Source: Bacteroidota bacterium (GTDB taxonomy: Bacteria > Bacteroidota > Bacteroidia > Cytophagales > Cyclobacteriaceae). Taken from it: DNA of 64,000 nucleotides. Below are positions 17,606 through 27,307 of this stretch, piece by piece; the stretch's first letter is position 1, and each line of letters starts with the position of its first letter. A program made the translations under genes and the position numbers. The stretch lies in NCBI GenBank assembly GCA_023417065.1, contig JAEZGH010000134.1, positions 62,001 to 126,000 of the forward strand. Direction: 5' to 3'. The notes beneath the pieces are model-generated. The model was not told the DNA's origin, did not search any database, and saw nothing but the letters and a program-made list of their open reading frames with translations.

Positions 17606-18187
17606 ATGCAGTCCTCAGACAACCGATATGATTTATTGATCATTGGCGGCTCAGCCGGAAGTCTTTCCATGGTGATGAAGTTGCTTCCAATGATCCGGCA
17701 GAAGGAACACCTTTCGATTGTTATGGTTTTCCACAGGAAGAATTCTGAGGAGGGTATGTTAGTTGATGTATTGTCGCGAAGAACTGGCTTTCGGGTAAAA
17801 GAGGCTGAAGAAAAGGACCAGATAACGCCCGGTATAGTGTACGTTGCCCCGGCTGACTACCACCTTTTGATTGAACGCGACCGTTCGATTACGCTGGACG
17901 ACTCCGAGAAGGTCAATCATTCGCGACCGAGTATTGATGTTTCTTTCGAGAGCGCAGCTGACGTTTACGGGGAGCGGCTCGCGTGTCTGTTGCTGTCGGG
18001 TGCAAATGCTGACGGCTCGGAAGGGTTGCGCAAGGCGCGGGAGAAGGGCGCTCTGATCATGGTTCAGGACCCCCGTTGTGCAGAAGTTTCCTATATGCCG
18101 GAGAAAGCCATAGAGGCTGTTCGCGTTGATTTCCTGGTTACTCCGGAGAACTTTCTGCAGTCGCCAGTGATAGCTTCTGATTTCTGA
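17606..18187 (+). CDS. CheB-family methylesterase domain protein
   Basis: This 193-residue protein corresponds to the catalytic domain of CheB only, with no receiver. The likely catalytic triad is S16 in IIGGSAGSL, H43 in VMVFHRKNS and D136 in LLLSGANADGSEGL. It would remove methyl esters or deamidate glutamines, opposing the CheR-like protein encoded immediately before it (start directly follows that stop). This CheR/CheB pair outside a chemotaxis locus suggests adaptation of a phosphorelay. A tandem TTTCTGATT repeat begins at its stop codon. Confidence 0.92.
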   Translation: MQSSDNRYDLLIIGGSAGSLSMVMKLLPMIRQKEHLSIVMVFHRKNSEEGMLVDVLSRRTGFRVKEAEEKDQITPGIVYVAPADYHLLIERDRSITLDDSEKVNHSRPSIDVSFESAADVYGERLACLLLSGANADGSEGLRKAREKGALIMVQDPRCAEVSYMPEKAIEAVRVDFLVTPENFLQSPVIASDF

Positions 18188-18256
18188 TTTCAAATTTCTG
18201 ATTCCTGTTTCTGATTTTCTGATTTTCTGATTTTCTGATTTTCTGATTCCTGATTG
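18176..18256 (+). repeat. TTTCTGATT tandem repeat
   Basis: The 8-bp unit CTGATTTT occurs four times without interruption (18211-18242), flanked by degenerate units (TTCTGATTTC, AAATTTCTGATTCC, CTGATTCC). It begins inside the last codons of the CheB-like gene. The same words appear at 4660-4700 and 51175-51345. Confidence 0.75.
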
Positions 18257-19084
18257 GGCAGGCAGCCTTATTGAACGAGTGTATTTCCAGCTCTGACCAG
18301 GGTTCGTCGGGCTTGTAGGACGTGATCAGACAGCAAACAGGTAAGGCAACAGGCAACAAAAGGACCGTCTTCTCCCGCCACCTGGCAGCCAGCTCTTAGG
18401 CCTGATATCCAGCCAGCCAGCAATTGTTTTCCCGGCGATTTATTGCCAGTCGAACTGACTGGAACACATCCTGTACTTCTGTTGGTCCTTCCGTTAAAAT
18501 CAAGGCTATAATATTTCACAGTTCAGACAGTGATAAGGCATAGATAAAGCAGTCCTATATAGGACCGCCTTATCACCGCTATATTACCGCTATATCACCG
18601 CTATATCACCGCCTTATCTGAGACGACTTGAGCACGTTGGAACGGGGATTTGCGGGATCTGGCAGATCAAAAGGGTGATGGGACCCGGGAAATCGATGGG
18701 ATACTTTTAACCGGCAACAAGACGAGGAACGGGCGACCAGGATGGGAGATGTCTCCATGTTCAGGTTCAAATTTGACCCATCCGCTGTCCGAATCGTGTA
18801 AAGTTTGGAAAAATTGCCTCAAATAATACCCTATTGATGTCAATGTTGCTACAAATATTTCCTTTTATGGTTTGAAATTTGCCGTCTGTCACAAAAAGTG
18901 TTATTTTTTTGATGTGGAGTTATTAAACCGGCGTCACCGTTTGCTGAAACCGGAGCAATCGTTTGAAGCATCAAAATTAAATTCTGTAAAGATTTCTTAG
19001 GTCATACCATTCTTCTCCAAAGGCCTGTATTTGAGGAATTTTATATCGTAGGTTCGATTTACCATCATAAACCTAAACCTGCCT
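18257..19084. other. Long intergenic region upstream of SusC
   Basis: Over 800 bp without a credible gene. It contains a 14-bp palindrome and an 11-bp tandem repeat (listed separately), then AT-rich sequence before the susC-like gene, where its promoter should lie. No clean TTTG/TAnnTTTG pair was found. Confidence 0.4.
18552..18618 (+). repeat. Palindrome followed by five 11-bp direct repeats
   Basis: GTCCTATATAGGAC (18552-18565) is a perfect 14-bp palindrome. It is followed by five back-to-back 11-mers at 18564, 18575, 18586, 18597 and 18608: ACCGCCTTATC, ACCGCTATATT, ACCGCTATATC, ACCGCTATATC and ACCGCCTTATC. The spacing equals about one helical turn, as in arrays of protein-binding sites. 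It lies about 470 bp upstream of the SusC start. Confidence 0.75.
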
Positions 19085-22000
19085 ATGAGAATCCCTCTAC
19101 TCATTTGTATGACGTTGTTGCTCGGGATAAATGCCCGGGCGCAACAGTCTACAGTCAAAGGAAAAATCACCTCAAAAGAAGACGGCACCCCGATTCCGGG
19201 CGTCAACGTCATTCTTAAGGGAACATCCACAGGAACGAACTCTGATTCTGACGGTTCGTATGCGCTCACGGTACCCTCCGAAGGAGGTACGCTGGTCTTC
19301 ACCTTTATCGGATTGAAAACTCAGGAAATTGACATTGCCGGCCGTACACAAATTGACGTCGCAATGTTAATGGACATGACCGAGCTGACTGAAGTTGTCG
19401 TCACCGCCCTGGGTATTGAAAAATCGCGCGATGCGCTGGGGTACTCGCTTCAGAATGTCAGTGGAAAGGAGCTTACTGAAGCGCGATCACCCAACCTCGC
19501 CAACGGCCTGTCTGGTAAAATCGCCGGCGTGAGGATTAGTCCCAATGCCGGACCAGGAAGTGGATCGAACATCCAGATACGCGGGCAGTCGTCGCTGGGC
19601 GGTGTTAACCAACCGCTTTTCGTCATTGATGGTGTTCCGATGGAACAATCACAAAATGCAGGTAAGCAGTTTGGCGGAGGGATGTCTGAAATCAACCCGG
19701 ACAACGTCGCCAGTATATCGGTACTCAAAGGACCAAGTGCCACAGCGCTCTACGGATCGCGCGGCCAGAATGGCGTGATCCTGATCACCACCAAAAACGG
19801 CTCAGGCACGAAGGGAATGCAGGTGGAAGTGAACTCAAACGTCATGTTCGAACGCCCCGCCGTCAAACCAAACTTCCAGAATACGTATGGCGGTGGTCAC
19901 GGCTATCGCACCTGGTATACCAACGGTCGAAGTGCGCCAATAACGGATCCGTTGGAAATCGAACAATATCGCAATGCCTATGGGTCGGCAGCACCATTAG
20001 GAGGTACTGATGGTACTGACGAAAGCTGGGGCGGTCCAATGGACGGAAGACTCGTTCGTCACTGGTGGTCGGGCACGGAGGTAGCTCCCTTGACTCCTGA
20101 ACCTAACAACTGGGATGAGTTTTGGGAAACAGGAAAAACCATTACCAACAACGTGGCGATCTCCGGAGCCAATGAACGGGGTAGCTTCCGCATCTCCGTG
20201 GGCAGACTCGATCAGACGGGTATCATGTACAACAACGACTATTGGCGCAATAACTTCAAGCTTAACACCGTGTACGATCTCACGGACCGGCTAAGCGCAG
20301 TCATCTCGGCTGAATATATCAAGTCCGGATCTGACAACCGCAGCTTCCAGGAGGGACAACAGTTTATCTGGTCGCATCGCCACACCGACTGGGGGCGGCT
20401 CAAGAACTACAATGCATATCGCGATGTGCACATCCAACTTCCCGGCGATGGGGACGCGCCTAACTGGCAGCATACTTACTTCATCAATCCATTCATGGCG
20501 CAGGATATCCTGCCGTACTCGAATGAGAAAGATCGCATCGTAGGCAACGTCTCGCTGAACTATGAGATCACGCCTTCGCTCAATGTAATGCTTCGAACCG
20601 GTACCGACCTGTGGTCTGATACGAGAATCAACGTGCTCAACTATGAACGCGTTCGTAACGGGAACCGCCTCTACGGACAATATTCCGAAGAAGTTCTCCG
20701 CAATCAGGAAACGAACACCGACGTGATGATTACCTACGCAAAGGAGTTATCCAATACCCTTAGCCTGAACCTTATGGGGGGTGCGCTTCTCCGGACGAAC
20801 TACTACAAGCGGAACTTCACACAAGTGAACCAACTTGTTATTGACGGTGTGTACAACCTGTCGAATTCGATAGGAAGCCTTAATTCTGTGGCGAGTACAA
20901 TTGAAGAGAAAGAGTCTCAAAGCGTTTTTGGTTCCGGGCAGTTGAATTTCAAAGACGCCTTGTTCCTGGATGTAACCGCCAGAAACGACTGGTCCAGCAC
21001 GCTGCCTTCATCGAACTGGTCATACTTCTATCCTTCCTTTGGCGTGAGTGCCATTCTCTCGGAATTCATTGACATGAGGGATTACAAAGTTTCATTTGCA
21101 AAGTTAAGGGCCAGCTGGGCGCAAGTCGGAAGCGATGCCGATCCTTATGCACTGCAGCAAACCTTCCTCGCAGCTACGTCGTGGAATGGAACGGTTCCGG
21201 AGTTCTATGAAAACACTGAAATTGCCAACAGTGGTCTGAAGCCGCAGATGACGACCGGGATAGAACTCGGATTTGAGGCGCGTTTCTTTCAGGACAAAAT
21301 AGGTATAGATTTTACCTACTATGATCAGTCTACCAAAGACCAGATCCTCGCAGTAGAAATAGCAAAATCCAGCGGATATGACAGACGAATCCTGAATGCC
21401 GGTAAGATTACCAACAAGGGGGTGGAAGTTATTCTGTCTGCTACGCCTTTCAAAACGACCAAAGGATTCCAGTGGGATCTTACAGCCAACTTTGCGCGCA
21501 ACCGGAACCAGGTTGTGGAGCTGGCTGAAGGACTTACAACGTACACGCTGGCGGTACGAAACAGTCTGCAATCTCTTGCCATGGTTGGTCAGCCTTACGG
21601 AACCTTGTTTGGCATAGGCTTCGAGCGCGCGCCTGACGGGAAAATCCTCTATGAGAATGGCCTCCCTGTGGTATCAACAACTGCAAAGGTGTTGGGAAAT
21701 ATTCAGCCTGACTGGACAGGAGGGTTGATGAACTCATTCTCCTATAAAGGTTTATCAGTATCCGCGCTGATTGATATCCGCGCAGGTGGCGCCGCCTACA
21801 ACGAAGGTATTGGTATCGCACGCTGGACCGGCCAGTATGCTGAGACTGCCCCTGGACGGGAAGAAGGGATCATTGGCGTAGGTACCATGAATGCCGGAAC
21901 TGATGAAAGTCCGGTGTGGGTGCCTAACGACATCGTGGTGCCCGCGCAGCAACTGTACGCCTTCAACAATGCCCGTACACGGCATGAAGCTTCCATCTTC

Positions 22001-22246
22001 GACGTGAGTTATGTAAGACTTCGCGAAGTATCGATCGGTTACTCCATTCCGGAATTCCTGCTCAGAAACGTTTTCATCAAGTCGGCGAAAGTTTCGGTGG
22101 TAGGACGCAATGTTGCTCTTCTGTTCAGCAACATCCCGCATACGGATCCGGAGTTCGACCGGTTAGGTGGTAACTCCTACGGCTTTGGCTACGGTGAACT
22201 GCCTACAACGCGCAGTGTTGGTTTTAACGTGAATCTCACCTTCTGA
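19085..22246 (+). CDS. SusC/RagA-type TonB-dependent outer-membrane receptor
   Basis: This 1053-residue protein has a signal peptide (cleavage after NARA), a CarboxypepD_reg-like domain at residues 24-105 (VKGKITSKEDGTPIPGVNVI), and a plug with SGKIAGVRISPNAGPGSG, NIQIRGQSSLGG and QPLFVIDGVPM. A long beta barrel follows, ending in RSVGFNVNLTF with the expected terminal aromatic residue. It imports a ligand too large for porins using TonB energy, with the SusD-like lipoprotein as lid. It heads an operon with SusD (7-bp gap), a lipoprotein, a Tat-exported aminotransferase and an AEC permease, which suggests an amino compound or peptide rather than starch. Confidence 0.95.
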   Translation: MRIPLLICMTLLLGINARAQQSTVKGKITSKEDGTPIPGVNVILKGTSTGTNSDSDGSYALTVPSEGGTLVFTFIGLKTQEIDIAGRTQIDVAMLMDMTELTEVVVTALGIEKSRDALGYSLQNVSGKELTEARSPNLANGLSGKIAGVRISPNAGPGSGSNIQIRGQSSLGGVNQPLFVIDGVPMEQSQNAGKQFGGGMSEINPDNVASISVLKGPSATALYGSRGQNGVILITTKNGSGTKGMQVEVNSNVMFERPAVKPNFQNTYGGGHGYRTWYTNGRSAPITDPLEIEQYRNAYGSAAPLGGTDGTDESWGGPMDGRLVRHWWSGTEVAPLTPEPNNWDEFWETGKTITNNVAISGANERGSFRISVGRLDQTGIMYNNDYWRNNFKLNTVYDLTDRLSAVISAEYIKSGSDNRSFQEGQQFIWSHRHTDWGRLKNYNAYRDVHIQLPGDGDAPNWQHTYFINPFMAQDILPYSNEKDRIVGNVSLNYEITPSLNVMLRTGTDLWSDTRINVLNYERVRNGNRLYGQYSEEVLRNQETNTDVMITYAKELSNTLSLNLMGGALLRTNYYKRNFTQVNQLVIDGVYNLSNSIGSLNSVASTIEEKESQSVFGSGQLNFKDALFLDVTARNDWSSTLPSSNWSYFYPSFGVSAILSEFIDMRDYKVSFAKLRASWAQVGSDADPYALQQTFLAATSWNGTVPEFYENTEIANSGLKPQMTTGIELGFEARFFQDKIGIDFTYYDQSTKDQILAVEIAKSSGYDRRILNAGKITNKGVEVILSATPFKTTKGFQWDLTANFARNRNQVVELAEGLTTYTLAVRNSLQSLAMVGQPYGTLFGIGFERAPDGKILYENGLPVVSTTAKVLGNIQPDWTGGLMNSFSYKGLSVSALIDIRAGGAAYNEGIGIARWTGQYAETAPGREEGIIGVGTMNAGTDESPVWVPNDIVVPAQQLYAFNNARTRHEASIFDVSYVRLREVSIGYSIPEFLLRNVFIKSAKVSVVGRNVALLFSNIPHTDPEFDRLGGNSYGFGYGELPTTRSVGFNVNLTF

Positions 22247-22253
22247 TCCCAAA

Positions 22254-23741
22254 ATGATTTCTATGAAATACTATAAACTGACATTATACATTGTTCTGCT
22301 CGTCTGTTTCGCCGGCAACAACGCCTGTACCGACGGATTCGAAGAGAAGAATATCAGTCCGAATAGTCCGACGACGATAAGTCCACCGTTTCTGCTCACC
22401 ACTGCTATTGAAAGGTCGGTGGATCGCATGTGGGGCAGCAACATTCGTTTCGAACGACTCAATATCGACGGACCGATGTGCTGGATGGGTTATCTCGGCC
22501 GGAACATTTACGGCAACGAAGGTGACGACTACACTATCCAGTTGTCGATGTACAACAATACGTGGAAGGCGTTTTACAACGACGCGCTTTCAAACCTTAA
22601 CAGGATAACTGAGATTACGCGTCCTGAAGGGTCGAAGCCGAATGCGACCTATGAAGGCATAGCCATTGCGTTGAAGTCGTGGGTTTACTCGATGCTCACT
22701 GACTGCTGGGGGCCTGTTCCTTTTTCTGAAGCACTCAAGGGAACTTCGGGAGAGCCGATTTATTCTCCTGAGTACGACAGCCAGGAATCGATATATGCTA
22801 CACTTCTTGAGGACCTCAAGACTGCCAACGAGAAGCTGGTTGTGGGCGGACCTGCGATCGATGGAGCAGCGGATCTGATTTATAAGGGCGATATTCTGAA
22901 GTGGAAGAAGTTTACGAACTCACTGCTCTTGCGCCTTGCCAACCGTCAGGCTGCAAAGAATCCGACGGTATCAAGAGCAATATTCGCTGAGATCCTGAGC
23001 AATCCTGATACGTATCCCATTTTTACAAGTGTTGCCGACAACGCCATTCTCCGCCATACGGCAAACCGGCCCAGCAACAACGAATGGCACGAAGCCATGA
23101 TTCAGGGCAACCGTACGGACTGGAATGTCGGCAAAGTACTCATTGATAAACTCAATGCGCTGGAAGACCCACGTGTTGAAGTGTATGCTCAGCCGGTGTC
23201 GCCAGGTGTATACGTTGGAATTCCAAACGGATTGCCGGATGCGGATGCGACAACATACCTTAACACCACGTCGAAGATCGGAACCAAGTTTCTTGCACCC
23301 GATGCCCCATCGGTGATCATGACCTTTTCAGAACTGCAATTCATTCTGGCAGAAGCTGTCCTTGATGGCGATCTGACGATAGGATCTGCGCAGGATTATT
23401 TCGAGCAGGGGATTGCGGCGTCGTTCCTGCAGCATGATGTTGCGATGCCTGCAGATTATATCACCAAACTCGGTCCTGTTACGCGCGAGCTGGTCTTCGA
23501 TCAGAAGTACCTCGCACTCTACGGTCAGGGAATCGAGATGTGGACAGAATACCGGCGTACCGGCTTACCTGTATTGCCTCCAAAGGACAGCCGCGCAGTA
23601 TTTGTAAATGACGGAATTCTTCCCACGCGTCTTCCGTATCCAACAACCGAACAATCGCTTAACACCTCTGCGTATGCCCGTGCCGTTGAGATGATCGGTG
23701 GTGAGAACAATGCAAAAACACCGCTGTGGTGGGTAGAGTAA
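22254..23741 (+). CDS. SusD/RagB-like outer-membrane lipoprotein (SusD_2 type)
   Basis: This 495-residue lipoprotein begins after a hydrophobic signal with Cys in NNACTDGFEEKN; the lipobox is atypical (Asn at -3 and -2). It has the SusD-like segment FLLTTAIERSVDRMWG, helical repeats such as AIALKSWVYSMLTDCWGPVPFSEAL, and the C-terminal YLALYGQGIEMWTEYRRTGLPVL typical of the PF12771 subgroup. It closes the SusC barrel from outside and helps to bind the ligand. Two ATG codons are possible (22254, 22263); either leaves the signal intact. Confidence 0.93.
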   Translation: MISMKYYKLTLYIVLLVCFAGNNACTDGFEEKNISPNSPTTISPPFLLTTAIERSVDRMWGSNIRFERLNIDGPMCWMGYLGRNIYGNEGDDYTIQLSMYNNTWKAFYNDALSNLNRITEITRPEGSKPNATYEGIAIALKSWVYSMLTDCWGPVPFSEALKGTSGEPIYSPEYDSQESIYATLLEDLKTANEKLVVGGPAIDGAADLIYKGDILKWKKFTNSLLLRLANRQAAKNPTVSRAIFAEILSNPDTYPIFTSVADNAILRHTANRPSNNEWHEAMIQGNRTDWNVGKVLIDKLNALEDPRVEVYAQPVSPGVYVGIPNGLPDADATTYLNTTSKIGTKFLAPDAPSVIMTFSELQFILAEAVLDGDLTIGSAQDYFEQGIAASFLQHDVAMPADYITKLGPVTRELVFDQKYLALYGQGIEMWTEYRRTGLPVLPPKDSRAVFVNDGILPTRLPYPTTEQSLNTSAYARAVEMIGGENNAKTPLWWVE

Positions 23742-23769
23742 GTAAGTTGAACCCTAATACGTGAATGCA

Positions 23770-24330
23770 ATGAAATCAATATTAAAAAAATACAAAGACT
23801 ATTCGTCAACTGCCTTGAGTCTGCTGATTCTTCTCGCTGGTGCGATCCTCTTCATCTCCTGTGATGAAGAGGATCCATTTGTCGATCGGGTTGTTTCGCC
23901 GGTACTAATCGTTTTCGACGATGTACCGGGATATCTGGCGGGCGGTGGGCTTACGGCTATTCCCAGTGTTACCAAAAAAGTCTCTGATGTGAACTACACC
24001 GAACCGGTAGTCCTTCGCGCTTCATTCTATGAGCTGGACAAGAGCGGAATTCTGGATCACAACATCGGAATAGATTCTATTCCTGTTTCAAATCTTTCGA
24101 TTCGGTTTGCTCGTCGTGACGCACCATTCTCAATGGAGGGCGTTACTGACGCGAACGGGAAACTTGAAATATCAACGACCTGGGAGGCGCTGGGGATTAC
24201 TGACGTCGAGACCATTGTGATGGCGGCTCAGGGCAAGTCGATCGCCATTCCCCTGGCCTGGTCAGGTACCCATAAGGGACAGTCCTTTACGCGCTTTTCA
24301 CAACTCATGTTTGTTAAAGATCCCGATTAA
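23770..24330 (+). CDS. Surface lipoprotein of the SusCD operon, unknown function
   Basis: This 186-residue lipoprotein has a signal ending in LFISC (lipobox) followed by an acidic DEEDPF run, which is often a surface-export signal in Bacteroidota. The mature part looks all-beta, with LSIRFARRDAPFSMEGVTD followed by GKLEIST, a pattern like one or two Ig-like or DUF4397-type domains. I do not recognise a named family. The start is the ATG at 23770; a GTG nine bases upstream is less likely. Its position between SusD and the aminotransferase suggests an accessory ligand-binding role. Confidence 0.75.
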   Translation: MKSILKKYKDYSSTALSLLILLAGAILFISCDEEDPFVDRVVSPVLIVFDDVPGYLAGGGLTAIPSVTKKVSDVNYTEPVVLRASFYELDKSGILDHNIGIDSIPVSNLSIRFARRDAPFSMEGVTDANGKLEISTTWEALGITDVETIVMAAQGKSIAIPLAWSGTHKGQSFTRFSQLMFVKDPD

Positions 24331-24363
24331 TTCAAAACATAAACAAAACCTATTCCACCTAAG

Positions 24364-25551
24364 ATGAATACAAATACAACAATCAACAGAAGAAAGTGGC
24401 TTAAGAACACAACCGTAGCCGCTGGAGGATTACTTACTGCAATGGCATCTATGCCATCGGCTTTCGGAAAGCCGGCTTTTGGAATGAAGCCTGCCTCCGG
24501 AAAATATCATCTGATGGAGAATTACCATGTAATGCCGAATATGCGGGAACCTATGAAGGCGAGGCTTCTTGCCAACGAGAATCCCTGGGGACCGTCGAAG
24601 AAAGCTGTTGAAGCCATTGCGATGAGTGCTTCGATGGGGAATCGTTATGTATACGACAGCACGGTGAAGATGATGGCCATGCTCGCGGAGAAGGAAGGCG
24701 TTGATTCTGACCATATACTCTTATCGCCGGGATCGACAGATATTCTTGAGAAAACAGCGTTCGCGCTTTGCCTGAAAGGAGGGAATGTAATTTCAGCTGA
24801 CCCCAGCTACCTTTCACTGGTTAAAACGGCGACGTCAATAGGTGCGACGTGGAAGAACATTCCGCTTACGTCAGACTATTCGCACGACCTGGATGCAATG
24901 GCAAAGGCCATCGATGATGAAACGCGACTCGTCTACATCTGTAATCCGAACAATCCAACGGGTACGCTGACAGATATTGCCAAGATCAAGGCGTTTGTGA
25001 AGAAGATAAATTCGCGGGTTCCTGTGTTTATTGATGAGGCTTACCTGGATCTGCTTGAAAAACCCGAAGAGCAAACTGCTGTAGGTTTGATCAAGGAAGG
25101 TTATGATGTAATTATAGCCAGAACGTTTTCCAAGATTCACGGAATGGCCGGACTTCGGATGGGCTACATGGTTGCAAGTCCCGAAAGGATCAAGTCGATT
25201 AAAAGCATGGTGCGGACGGAGATGGGAATCTGTGTTACGTCACTTGCAGGTGCAATGGCAAGTTTGCAGGATATCGAGTTTCAGGAATATACCCGTAAGC
25301 ACAACAAGGAGGGGCGTGATTATGTCTTTGCGGCACTGAAGGGAATGGGGTTGAATCCGATTCCGTCATACACCAGTTTTATTTTGTTCCCCATACAGAT
25401 GCCTACGAGCGAACTCCTTCCGAAATTGATGGAGAAGGGGGTAGGTATACGCGGCTATGAAATCGACGGTAAGCAATATGCGCGAGTCAGCATGGGCACC
25501 ATGGACGAACTGAAATTATTCACCAGTTCGCTGCAGACCATCATTAGCTGA
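24364..25551 (+). CDS. Tat-exported class I/II aminotransferase (histidinol-phosphate aminotransferase-like)
   Basis: This 395-residue PLP enzyme carries a twin-arginine signal (INRRKWLKNT, hydrophobic stretch, cleavage near AFG). Family marks: LLANENPWGPS near the N-terminus, LLSPGSTDILEKTA, YICNPNNPTGT (cofactor phosphate side), FIDEAYLDLL and the Schiff-base lysine K257 in RTFSKIHGMAGLRMGY. The closest family is HisC-like, but a periplasmic enzyme will not make histidine. It may transaminate an imported amino compound. It is encoded between a lipoprotein and an AEC permease in the SusCD operon, which supports a catabolic or salvage role. Confidence 0.92.
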   Translation: MNTNTTINRRKWLKNTTVAAGGLLTAMASMPSAFGKPAFGMKPASGKYHLMENYHVMPNMREPMKARLLANENPWGPSKKAVEAIAMSASMGNRYVYDSTVKMMAMLAEKEGVDSDHILLSPGSTDILEKTAFALCLKGGNVISADPSYLSLVKTATSIGATWKNIPLTSDYSHDLDAMAKAIDDETRLVYICNPNNPTGTLTDIAKIKAFVKKINSRVPVFIDEAYLDLLEKPEEQTAVGLIKEGYDVIIARTFSKIHGMAGLRMGYMVASPERIKSIKSMVRTEMGICVTSLAGAMASLQDIEFQEYTRKHNKEGRDYVFAALKGMGLNPIPSYTSFILFPIQMPTSELLPKLMEKGVGIRGYEIDGKQYARVSMGTMDELKLFTSSLQTIIS

Positions 25552-25617
25552 GTGATTTTAAAATCCAGACTCCGGGTGCAGCTGCATCCGGAGCTATCTG
25601 ATTAACCGCATTAACCT

Positions 25618-26757
25618 ATGAGTCCGGCATTGACGAAGACAATATCACTACTTTTACTAATTGCAATCGGCTATTTGCTGAGAAACAAAATCAAGAATAA
25701 GGATCAGCGCGACGGAATAAAGACACTTATACTCAGTCTTGCGCTTCCCGCCACGATTTTTATTGCCCTTCTGCAGGTTGACTTCAAGTTGGATATGATA
25801 ATCATTCCCATTGTGGCGTTGACCTTTAACCTGATCATTTTTATCCTGCTCGATAAGGGGCCATGGGCTACGATGCTGAACATTCCCCAGAATCAATATC
25901 GAACCCTGATCATGCTCATTCCCTCGCTGGCGCCGGGCTTGTCATGCTTTCCCTTCATCATGGAGTACAGCGGCCAGGAACCGTTGGCGCTGGCTGCGTT
26001 GGCGGATGTTGGTAACAAAGTGTTTGTACTCATCTTCCTGTATACTGTCGCGATGAACTGGTTCTATGGGCAGCATGCTTCCCTGACCCCGAAGGGAAAA
26101 GGAAAGCTGAAGAGCCTGTTGATAGCGCTGGTGAATGAGCCGGTTAACGTGGTAATCCTCACGGCAATCGGAATGCTTTCACTCGGACTGTCCTATACCT
26201 CGTTTCCTGAGTTCGTCACATTGAGTATTGACCGGCTAAGCCTCATGATGACGCCGCTGGTGCTGTTGTTCATCGGTTTTTCCGTGAAGCTCACGTACGA
26301 CCAGGTTCGGACTATCTTTTCATTTCTGTTTTTTCGCGCAGGCATTGCATTCTTTCTGAGTGGATTGTTACTGTTTTTCTTCCCGGTGGATAATCCCGCG
26401 CTCGTTCTGCTGATTATTGTCTTTCCGCAGAGCGCCTGCAGTTTCTGGCCCTACGCGCATATGGCAGCCGTGGGACAGATGGAAAAAAAGGAGGGGATTA
26501 GTCAGAAGGATACGATGTTCGATCTCGACTTTGCTATGAACGTGCTGGCATGTTCGATGCCGTTTTCGGTAATTTTAATTATGGCGATTTACTCCGGCAG
26601 TGAATATATCGCGTCCACTCCTGCGGTATTTATTGCCTCGGCGGTATTCGCAGGTGTCGGGCTGCTAATCGTGGTTCTTACAGCGAAGTACTCGTCGGTA
26701 TTTAAGTCCGATCCGGTCGAAATGAAAATGGAGATCCAGAAGTCAGGCCAGGAATAG
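25618..26757 (+). CDS. AEC-family (auxin efflux carrier-like) permease
   Basis: This 379-residue inner-membrane protein has ten or so hydrophobic helices. It shows the N-terminal LLLIAIGYLLRNK segment, TLILSLALPATIFIALL, the proline-rich half-repeat IPSLAPGLSCFPFIMEY, and a second half with LIIVFPQSACSFWPYAHMAA. The AEC family transports small organic anions such as malate, malonate or amino-acid-derived acids. Placed 66 bp after the exported aminotransferase, it may carry the keto acid or remaining amino compound across the inner membrane. Direction and substrate are inferred only from context. Confidence 0.85.
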   Translation: MSPALTKTISLLLLIAIGYLLRNKIKNKDQRDGIKTLILSLALPATIFIALLQVDFKLDMIIIPIVALTFNLIIFILLDKGPWATMLNIPQNQYRTLIMLIPSLAPGLSCFPFIMEYSGQEPLALAALADVGNKVFVLIFLYTVAMNWFYGQHASLTPKGKGKLKSLLIALVNEPVNVVILTAIGMLSLGLSYTSFPEFVTLSIDRLSLMMTPLVLLFIGFSVKLTYDQVRTIFSFLFFRAGIAFFLSGLLLFFFPVDNPALVLLIIVFPQSACSFWPYAHMAAVGQMEKKEGISQKDTMFDLDFAMNVLACSMPFSVILIMAIYSGSEYIASTPAVFIASAVFAGVGLLIVVLTAKYSSVFKSDPVEMKMEIQKSGQE

Positions 26758-26765
26758 GACAGGAG

Positions 26766-27221
26766 TCAGTCGAGATAGAGCTTCATGCCTTCATGGGTTG
26801 GCTTAAACCCAATGCGTTCATAGAAGCGGATTGCGTCGCGACGTTTTTTATCACTGGCTAATTGCACTACGTGGGCGTTCCGGTCTTTAGCAAGGCGGAT
26901 CGCCCACTCAATCATTTGCTGGCCCAGGCCCTTGTTTCGTGAATCTTCTCTTATGCGAACAGATTCGATCTGGGCGCGCAGCCGACCACGGTAACTGAGG
27001 TGCTGAAGGAACGTTAACTGAAGTGTGCCGACAACTTCGCCATGATCATTTTCGACTACCAGTAGCATCTCATTTTCATTGGCAGCGATTCTGTCGAACG
27101 CATCGTAATAGTATTGGGGCAGGGGATCCGTATATTGTTCACGAACCTTGCCTATGGTATCTTCAGCGAGGAGTTTTACTATTTCAGGTACGTCAGGTTT
27201 GCGGGCTTCGCGAAAAGTCAT
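26766..27221 (-). CDS. GNAT-family N-acetyltransferase
   Basis: This 151-residue single GNAT domain has the acetyl-CoA motif A as VRIREDSRNKGLGQQMIEWAI and the C-terminal AIRFYERIGFKPTHEGMKL. N-terminal MTFREARKPDVPEIVKLL is typical for the fold. It transfers acetyl groups to an amine; the substrate is unknown. It is convergent with the AEC permease, with an 8-bp gap. Confidence 0.9.
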   Translation of the reverse strand: MTFREARKPDVPEIVKLLAEDTIGKVREQYTDPLPQYYYDAFDRIAANENEMLLVVENDHGEVVGTLQLTFLQHLSYRGRLRAQIESVRIREDSRNKGLGQQMIEWAIRLAKDRNAHVVQLASDKKRRDAIRFYERIGFKPTHEGMKLYLD

Positions 27222-27307
27222 TCGTTTATTCGTTTTTTTGTGAATACGTCAATGCCTACTCTCGTGATTTGGCGAGTGTAAAAAAAAGCGATTTCCTTGC
27301 ACTGCCC

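Noticed and set aside
18268..18519. An 83-codon minus-strand frame in the gap before SusC
   Set aside because: No domain or signal; the frame lies in repeat-rich non-coding DNA.
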